Shown: piece after piece, positions 8,030 to 13,057 of the stretch | Position numbering within the stretch: position 1 is the stretch's first letter | Layout: each line of letters opens with the position of its first letter | Assembly (NCBI GenBank): GCA_910587185.1 | Contig: CAJULY010000034.1 | Span: 1 to 13,057, forward strand | Direction: 5' to 3' | Source of the DNA: an uncultured Muribaculaceae bacterium | Lineage (GTDB): Bacteria > Bacteroidota > Bacteroidia > Bacteroidales > Muribaculaceae | DNA: 13,057 bases | The notes under the pieces: generated by a model | Seen by the model: only the letters and a program-made list of their open reading frames with translations | Databases searched by the model: none | What the model was told of the DNA's origin: nothing | Program-made: the position numbers and the translations under genes

Positions 8030-9907
8030 TCACCAGGGAGACAGATAATCGTCTATGTCGAAGGTTCTGGGAGGGGGCATGGTGGTGCTGACGTAAAGCC
8101 CCATGGCGCGGGTCATCAGTATGTCGTCGTGGAATCCTTTCTTGGCGGCGAAGTTGCCCGAGGGGAGCTGGCGATAGACCGACATTTCGGTCAGCGCGTC
8201 GGGGTCGCGCTCCCTGTAGGCCTTTTCGCGCACCATTGCGATGAGCATGGTTATGATGAGCGCCTTCGTGCGGTGGTTCGTGTGGAATCCGACGCGGCTT
8301 TTCAGCGGTTCGCTCCCCGAGGAGCCGTCGAGGACCTGCCGGGTGTAGAGGTTGCGATAGACGCGGTTGAGCTGCTCGAGAATCAGCTGGGAGGATCCCT
8401 GCGAGGCGGCGTCGAGAGTGTTGCTCTCGATGACCAGCAGCGCTTCGTGATACCATCGGGCTATGGCGGCGGCTTTCCATCCGAGAATATCGTGGTCGCA
8501 GTGTCCTCGCCACTGCGCCACGACGGCCGGACCTCCGCCACCACGGGGAGTGCGGTCAAGCACGGCGATGACCGACCAGTCGCTTCCGCTGCTTCGGCCG
8601 CCCACATCGACGGCCACCACATAGCGGTTGCGGGCCGGTTTTCCTTCGGGCCGCTCCCAGACTTTGAGCGACCCGCACTCGTCGGGCACGAATCTGACGT
8701 TCCTGATTGCGCCTTCGCCAAGCGGTGTCTCGCCCTGCACCTCGCCTTTCTCCGGCTCGCCGGTGCATCCGGCCCTCAGCTCCGTGATGGCCCGCGGGCT
8801 GAACACATCGGTGTTGGAGGAGACGAACGCTTCTACGGCGTCGGTCGGATATTCGGCCTGCATAAGCCTTATGTCGCCCATTTCGCGCAGCTTCATGCGG
8901 TACCATGCTATCATTTCGAGTGTTAGCCCTTTATCCCAAAACGCTTTCTCGCGGCTGTCCATCTCCTCTATGAAGCGCCCGGGATCGCGCACAGGAAGAC
9001 GATAGATGCCTATCTCATACCATGGAACGAATACCGGCCGGAACACTGACTCTCCGCCGACGGCGCGCTGCCACTCGGAATGGAAGAAATTGCCCATTCC
9101 GTTGGCGGTGGATTCCACGGCTACCAGAGTGTCGGGAGCCAGAGGAACGGTGCCGCAGATGCTCCGGAGCATGTCGGCCGGGTCTATACATTCCGAATCC
9201 TTCCAGAAAGCCACTTCGGTCAGATGGGCCATCGAGAGGTCTATGCCGCGAATGCTGTCGGGCGAGAAGCTCGAGGCAATGGTGACGTTGCATCCCCGGC
9301 CGGAGATTATGCGGGTGTTGGATGCGTCGGGCATGGGGCGGAAGCGCGGTTTCTCGTCGCCGTCCCAGAGTTCTTCGGGATAGTTGGCGAGAGTGGTCGA
9401 ATAGAGCTGACGCAGTGTCGCGGCTGTATTTTTGACATGGGCTGTCACAAGGCTGTGCCAGTTGCGGCGGAGGACCGACTGGATCCATGCCATATACATC
9501 TGAATCAGAGTGGAACCTCCCCACTGACGCGCTTTCAGCAGAATTATCCTGATCGGTTTCTTTTCAAGGCGGTCTTTCTCCAATTCGGCCAGTATGCGCC
9601 GCTGCGGAGCGTTGAGTATCAGCGAGTCAATTTCGCCGGTGAGCTTCTGGCGCACTTTGACGCAGGTTGCGCACCAATACTCGAAATCGTGGCGGAACCG
9701 GAGCGTCACATACTCCTCGCGGCTTTTCAGCAGCCGGAACTGCGGGTCGTTCAGCATGGTGACTGGGAGCCATACCGGTGCGGCTTCCCACTCCACCGAA
9801 GTGCGTATCTGGCTGCCGCATGCCCCGCGTCCCGTCAGCGGATCATAATCCGTTTTCAGCAGCAGGTTGCGCCGCAGATTCTCGGCAATCATTTCTTGAA
9901 CATCCAT
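8030..9907 (-). CDS. Phage-type terminase large subunit
   Basis: This 625-aa protein has the two-domain layout of TerL, the ATPase-nuclease that packages phage DNA. The ATPase part shows a Walker A-like loop KARQWGGSTL (125-134), a Walker B-like strand AHLTEVAFW (227-235) with probable catalytic E231, and a coupling motif VESTANG (264-270). The RNase H-like nuclease part shows VAVDVGG (D434), LLVIESNT (E494) and GFHDDILM (D594/D595). All expected acidic residues are present, so the enzyme looks intact. Length is normal for a TerL. No small terminase, portal, capsid or integrase is in the window. Its only companion is the 720-aa gene upstream, originally 18 nt away but now separated by an inserted element. 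The ATG at 9907 is chosen because that reconstructed spacing is operon-like. Confidence 0.88.
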   Translation of the reverse strand: MDVQEMIAENLRRNLLLKTDYDPLTGRGACGSQIRTSVEWEAAPVWLPVTMLNDPQFRLLKSREEYVTLRFRHDFEYWCATCVKVRQKLTGEIDSLILNAPQRRILAELEKDRLEKKPIRIILLKARQWGGSTLIQMYMAWIQSVLRRNWHSLVTAHVKNTAATLRQLYSTTLANYPEELWDGDEKPRFRPMPDASNTRIISGRGCNVTIASSFSPDSIRGIDLSMAHLTEVAFWKDSECIDPADMLRSICGTVPLAPDTLVAVESTANGMGNFFHSEWQRAVGGESVFRPVFVPWYEIGIYRLPVRDPGRFIEEMDSREKAFWDKGLTLEMIAWYRMKLREMGDIRLMQAEYPTDAVEAFVSSNTDVFSPRAITELRAGCTGEPEKGEVQGETPLGEGAIRNVRFVPDECGSLKVWERPEGKPARNRYVVAVDVGGRSSGSDWSVIAVLDRTPRGGGGPAVVAQWRGHCDHDILGWKAAAIARWYHEALLVIESNTLDAASQGSSQLILEQLNRVYRNLYTRQVLDGSSGSEPLKSRVGFHTNHRTKALIITMLIAMVREKAYRERDPDALTEMSVYRQLPSGNFAAKKGFHDDILMTRAMGLYVSTTMPPPRTFDIDDYLSPW

Positions 9908-9929
9908 AGCTTTCGGGCAGGGGGATTAA

Positions 9930-10265
9930 GAGGTTGTTTAATAATAAATGTGAAGCCGGAGTGGATGGATTTTTGAACTAACCTGTTCATAATCTGAAGG
10001 AGCAGTGCTGTGGCACTGTGACTGAAGATTAGGGACAGGGGAGCCAAAAAGGCATCCATGCGACTTATAGTAACACAATTTTTCTTTTTTATACATTTAA
10101 ATTTCGGTTTTGCGGTTGTTTAAAATGCTTCTTCGCATCCATTCTCCCGGGCGTCTTTCGTACTGAATTTCAGTCATAATGCTACAGCATTACTCCTTCA
10201 ATTCATTTCGAAATCCACCTCCGGAGAATGGACTCCAGCTTTCACATTTGTTTTTAAACAACCTC
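9930..10265. mobile_element. Noncoding MITE-like inverted-repeat element splitting two genes
   Basis: The ends are inverted repeats starting GAGGTTGTTTAA and extending about 33 bp (9930-9962 with 10232-10265), flanked by a 3-bp direct repeat TAA (9927-9929 and 10266-10268). Further in, 9995-10026 and 10169-10200 form a second inverted pair. Each of these arms holds its own hairpin: CAGTGC/GCACTG at 10003-10018 and TAATGC/GCATTA at 10177-10192. A third, internal GGTTGTTTAA lies near 10114-10123, and TCCATTCTCC near 10139-10148 pairs with GGAGAATGGA at 10223-10232. No gene is present. Ends and a TNA duplication suggest mobilisation by an IS5-related (IS427/IS1031-like) transposase, but that is inference. 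Confidence 0.8.
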
Positions 10266-12427
10266 TAAAAAGTCAGGCTTATGCCGCTGACGGTCATGTC
10301 GGCGGAAGCGGAGCCGTCGATGGTCAGCGTCACGAAAGAGCATGGAAAGGCGAGCACTTGGGCTGTCAGTGGCGCGTTGACCTCTCCGTCGATGGAGAAT
10401 GAGAGCAACCGCCGCGAGGCTGCGGTGCCGGCGCCGAAGTCCCCTCTGAGTTCTAAGCTGCCTTTGAAGCGGGAAGCGGCCATGGCGATTCTCATGCCTG
10501 TCACCCGACGTGCGGATCCGAGCGGCACTCTGACGCTCCATTTGACAGGGATCAGGCCGTTTTCGGCGTCAAGAAGGGAGTGGAGCTGCATGGATCGCAA
10601 CTCGAGGGCGCTTTGGGCGCCTGTGAGGGAATCTTTCATGCGGAGCTCGTCGGCCGGTATGAACCATCGGAGAGTGTCGGCGCCGACACTCTCGAGCAGA
10701 CGCGATGTGCGCGCGCCCGCCACACGCAGCAGGATGCCTCCGTCGGTCAGCGCCATGATGCCCGAAGTGGTGTAGGCCGTGGCTCCGGCGCGGCTGACGC
10801 TTTGCGGATCGATCAGAGCGGATGCGGGGCGGGTTCCCCCTCGGGAGAAAGCGACGGAGAAGATTCCGGCCGGAGAGAAGGCATAGAGGCGTGTGCGCGT
10901 GAAGTCCCACGAAGAGGCTGACCTGACCGCCGGATGGAGCGCCACGATCGGCTCGGTCGTCACAAGCAATGCTCCGAGAGGGGAATAGGGCCTTTCAGCC
11001 GACGCTGTCACAATGGCGCCGGGATAGCGGATCCCTTCATCGGAGGGAGTGTTTCCGGCAGCAGGTAACGAGCCGATCCACGGAGTCAGCATCACCGGCT
11101 CGAGCGACCGGCTGACTGCGATGGCCCATGAGCCGTCGTCGGAAGGAGAGAGCATGACAAGAGCGTGGCTCACCGACCCGTCGGAAATTTTGCGGACCCA
11201 CATCTCGACAGATGTCGCCTCGGAACACGGAATGCACAGAACCGCCGGAAGAGCGGAGGGGAGAGGCAGAGGCGACGCTATGGCCCGGCTGCGCGTAGTG
11301 CCGTCAGCGAGGTTCAGCCTCAAAACCCCTTCCCACGGGGTGTCGGCCGACGGGCTGACGGAATGGTGACGCGGAATGGCGGCAGGTGCCTGGAGAACGG
11401 TTATGTCGCCCCAGACCACGGCGTCGCCGCTCACAGTGACCACCCCTGCGCGGAAACCGCCCGGAACGGAGATACGGCGCAGGATGGCGGCGCTCCCCGA
11501 CGGATCGCTCTGCAGCTCTTTCCGTAAGGCGGAAGCGATGGCTGCGTTCTCTTCGCGCAAAGCCGCAGCGGAATTGTTTGCTAAAGGGAAAGATCCTTCC
11601 GCCGCTTCGAAAAGGGAGATTCTGCGTTCTATAAGCGGCATCCTCGGCAGTAGGGAGTGTATAATGCCTGCGCGTCGGTCCGCCCGCGAGGCGAAGGAGT
11701 CGGTGGTGCCGGGCAGCGCTGTGGTCAGTCCGGGCGTCGTGGTGTCGGTTCGTGTAAGGCGAAATGGTGCCGTGGCTGCCGGGTCTGTCGGATGGATCTG
11801 AGGTGAGAGGGTGGCTTCCGCGGAAACAGCTTCGCTATATGCGCCGAGCGATGCGATGACCGCTTCCATGCGATAGGCTGTGGCGGTCAGTGAGGCTGAA
11901 GGCGTTTTCAGAGTGGTGCCCTCCTTGTTGCACGTCATGGTGATGGCAGAGCAGCACTGAAAAGCGGCTGATTCAAGAAGCTGCGGTGCCGACGACCATA
12001 TCCGGTTGCCCGAGCTGTCGAGCAGATGCAGTCTCGCCAGAACGGGCTGAAAGAACAGGCCGCTCTCTGAAACCCGGTCGCACAGACGCGAGTAAGCGTC
12101 TGTCAGTTCCCGCGAAAGCAGGGCCGCGCCTTTGTCGGAAAGCTGCGGATTGTCGCGCGAAAAATCCGTGTCTGTCAGAGACAAGGCGGCGATACTCTCG
12201 GAAATGTTGCCGGCGGCGATTACGCGGAAAAAGATGTCGGGCGGCGTCAGGTCGGTCGGTTGGCCCTCAAGGAGTTCGGCGATCAGCGAGTCGTGGCGCA
12301 CGGGAGTGTCGGGCGGGGCAGGATTCACGGCCCGCAGGACGCCTGCGTCGGACCTGAGATTGCGGCATTCGGTCACCGGAAGCCCCGGAGCCATAGCCGT
12401 CAGCGGGATATTGAGTGTGTTTTTCAT
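10265..12427 (-). CDS. Unrecognised 720-aa protein, possible phage structural protein
   Basis: I do not recognise a named family. There is no signal peptide or membrane segment. The N-terminus reads IPLTAMAPGLPVTECRNLR (7-25), as in proteins that begin with a short amphipathic strand. Residues 260-310 are helical. Residues 365-600 are beta-rich and repeat-like, for example LYAFSPAGIFSVAFS (514-528) and TTSGIMALTDGG (553-564), suggesting a propeller-like fold. Residues 627-720 form a beta-sandwich-like tail (VKWSVRVPL, KGSLELRGDFG, LTIDGSASADMTVSG). A virion or receptor-contact role is inferred from its partner, the terminase. The gene is rich in Ala, Ser, Thr and Arg codons and G+C-rich. The TAG stop (10267-10265) is completed by the inserted element's last base; the ancestral stop was TAA in the same place, so the protein is not shortened. 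Confidence 0.8.
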   Translation of the reverse strand: MKNTLNIPLTAMAPGLPVTECRNLRSDAGVLRAVNPAPPDTPVRHDSLIAELLEGQPTDLTPPDIFFRVIAAGNISESIAALSLTDTDFSRDNPQLSDKGAALLSRELTDAYSRLCDRVSESGLFFQPVLARLHLLDSSGNRIWSSAPQLLESAAFQCCSAITMTCNKEGTTLKTPSASLTATAYRMEAVIASLGAYSEAVSAEATLSPQIHPTDPAATAPFRLTRTDTTTPGLTTALPGTTDSFASRADRRAGIIHSLLPRMPLIERRISLFEAAEGSFPLANNSAAALREENAAIASALRKELQSDPSGSAAILRRISVPGGFRAGVVTVSGDAVVWGDITVLQAPAAIPRHHSVSPSADTPWEGVLRLNLADGTTRSRAIASPLPLPSALPAVLCIPCSEATSVEMWVRKISDGSVSHALVMLSPSDDGSWAIAVSRSLEPVMLTPWIGSLPAAGNTPSDEGIRYPGAIVTASAERPYSPLGALLVTTEPIVALHPAVRSASSWDFTRTRLYAFSPAGIFSVAFSRGGTRPASALIDPQSVSRAGATAYTTSGIMALTDGGILLRVAGARTSRLLESVGADTLRWFIPADELRMKDSLTGAQSALELRSMQLHSLLDAENGLIPVKWSVRVPLGSARRVTGMRIAMAASRFKGSLELRGDFGAGTAASRRLLSFSIDGEVNAPLTAQVLAFPCSFVTLTIDGSASADMTVSGISLTF

Positions 12428-12430
12428 GTC

Positions 12431-12498
12431 AGAATCGGCAGAAAGGTTTTCGACCGCAAAGATAACCCCGTGGCCCCGCCCTCGCCTCTCCCGATTCT
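12431..12498. promoter_or_regulatory. Promoter of the 720-aa/terminase module inside an inverted repeat
   Basis: On the minus strand TATCTTTG (12464-12457) matches the Bacteroidetes -7 element and would give a leader of about 25 nt. No TTTG is found at the usual -33 distance. The site lies between AGAATCGGCAGA (12431-12442) and TCTCCCGATTCT (12487-12498), an inverted repeat of 12 bp with one mismatch. This could be an operator or a foldback, and the latter cannot be excluded. Confidence 0.5.
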
Positions 12499-12520
12499 AA
12501 AAACGTGACATAAACTCAAT

Positions 12521-12800
12521 TGGTGCGGTTGAGTTAATGAATCGATGTCATGCATACCCCATCTGAGCCCGTCAGGGCGCGCTGAAAGTAACCGGCCATG
12601 AAGCGAAGCGGAGTGGTCGGACAGGCATGATACATAATATAATTGAGTCGCGGAGGGACGATTCTGTTGTACAGGACATTGCATCCACCACTGAGGCATC
12701 CCTGCGGGACGCCGAGACTTGGTGCAGACTCTTTCCGGTCACTCCGCTTCGCTCCATAACCGGTTAATCACAGCGCGTCCTACGGACTTGTCTATCAAGC
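12521..12800. mobile_element. Foldback element, copy 2, right end missing
   Basis: It begins with TGCGGTTGAGTTAA as in copy 1 (266-570). Its core at 12565-12766 matches 310-509 with only about six differences and a 2-base indel, including both arms of the long hairpin. Similarity continues through CGGACTTGTCYATCAAG and then stops at about 12800, where REP-like sequence begins; the right terminal repeat is absent. The short reading frames inside both copies are alike only because the DNA is alike. Confidence 0.75.
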
Positions 12801-12804
12801 TTTT

Positions 12805-12828
12805 GTAGGGTAGCCCCTTTGGCGCGTA
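12805..12828 (+). repeat. REP-like palindrome 1 (degenerate)
   Basis: GTAGGG is followed by TAGCCCCTTTGGCGCG. It has the head and the TTT triloop of the family, but the left stem arm has diverged so pairing is poor. It joins directly to the broken end of foldback copy 2. Confidence 0.5.
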
Positions 12829-12875
12829 TAAGGCGAAAGCCTCAGGAATTTGGATGGCAAATCATCCGTCCACAT

Positions 12876-12898
12876 GTAGGGACGCGCCTTCGGCGCGT
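12876..12898 (+). repeat. REP-like palindrome 2
   Basis: GTAGGG is followed by a perfect 7-bp stem, ACGCGCC (12882-12888) with GGCGCGT (12892-12898), around a TTC triloop. It is preceded by CACAT, which is shared with palindrome 4, and followed by ATAAGG, shared with palindrome 1. Confidence 0.75.
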
Positions 12899-12935
12899 AT
12901 AAGGAGGCGGCACAAGGAGTTGGTCTGCATATTAT

Positions 12936-12958
12936 ACATCGCAAAGCGATGTCCGTAC
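12936..12958 (-). repeat. REP-like palindrome 3, inverted
   Basis: On the minus strand it reads GTACGGACATCGCTTTGCGATGT. The layout is the same as in palindrome 2: a GTA head, GGAC, a 7-bp stem (12936-12942 with 12946-12952) and a 3-base loop. The stem bases differ but pairing is kept. Confidence 0.7.
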
Positions 12959-12986
12959 AATTTGATACGTTTTTATCCCCTCACAT

Positions 12987-13012
12987 GTAGGGACGCGCCT
13001 TTGGCGCTACCC
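12987..13012 (+). repeat. REP-like palindrome 4
   Basis: GTAGGGACGCGCC, a TTT triloop and GGCGC form a 5-bp stem before diverging into TACCC. The stretch 13013-13057 holds no gene or clear structure that I can support. Confidence 0.6.
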
Positions 13013-13057
13013 TTTACCCACAAATGGGGGAGCCGAAAGCGTCAGCTGTTTGTTATA

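Noticed and set aside
8129..9976. Two plus-strand frames (265 and 298 codons) opposite the terminase gene
   Set aside because: The terminase frame carries all conserved motifs; these products show none.
8030..12427. A complete prophage
   Set aside because: No integrase, portal, capsid, tail, lysis or repressor gene is present, nor att-like flanking repeats that I can identify.
12805..13012. A possible CRISPR array in the repeated GTAGGGACGCGCC units
   Set aside because: Unit spacing is uneven, one unit is inverted, the stem sequence varies, and no cas gene is present. REP-like palindromes fit better.

Overview
The window looks like a chromosomal segment of a gut Bacteroidales bacterium, possibly Muribaculaceae-like; the family is a guess from style and not proven. 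The grounds are a single-chain SecD-SecF fusion, a secreted protein with a FISUMP-like C-terminal domain, a T9SS-tail-like small secreted protein, and several promoters of the Bacteroidetes type (TTTG, about 19-21 nt, TAnnTTTG). Every recognised gene is on the minus strand, so the region reads from right to left.

Layout from left to right. Positions 1-55 hold the 5' part of a tRNA-Val(UAC) gene with a well-formed promoter. Positions 194-620 hold an intergenic repeat zone: a promoter-bearing cassette and a 9-bp tandem array, split by a foldback element of about 305 bp. A strong terminator at 651-682 closes a two-gene operon of exported proteins (162 aa then 735 aa, joined by an ATGA overlap) whose promoter lies at 3474-3505. 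A second copy of the cassette and 9-bp array lies at 3645-3735. Then come a terminator hairpin, secDF (974 aa), a sugar-kinase-like APH-fold protein (370 aa), a phage-type terminase large subunit (625 aa) and an unrecognised 720-aa protein. From 12521 to the end there is a second, right-truncated foldback copy followed by a cluster of REP-like palindromes.

The most interesting part is 8030-12427. The terminase has all the expected ATPase and nuclease residues, but only the 720-aa protein accompanies it, and it sits directly beside housekeeping genes. The two genes are now separated by a 336-bp noncoding inverted-repeat element. Removing the element and one copy of its TAA duplication restores a TAA stop for the 720-aa gene and leaves only 18 nt before the terminase ATG. 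They were therefore almost certainly a tight operon before the insertion, and the present TAG stop of the 720-aa gene is made by the element's last base. The element contains two oppositely oriented small hairpins whose stems differ by compensatory base-pair changes.

How the genes work together: SecDF supports protein export across the inner membrane, which the two signal-peptide proteins at 714-3406 would use. The kinase probably phosphorylates a hexosamine sugar. The 720-aa/terminase pair looks like a retained two-gene phage-derived module or prophage fragment, with function unknown.
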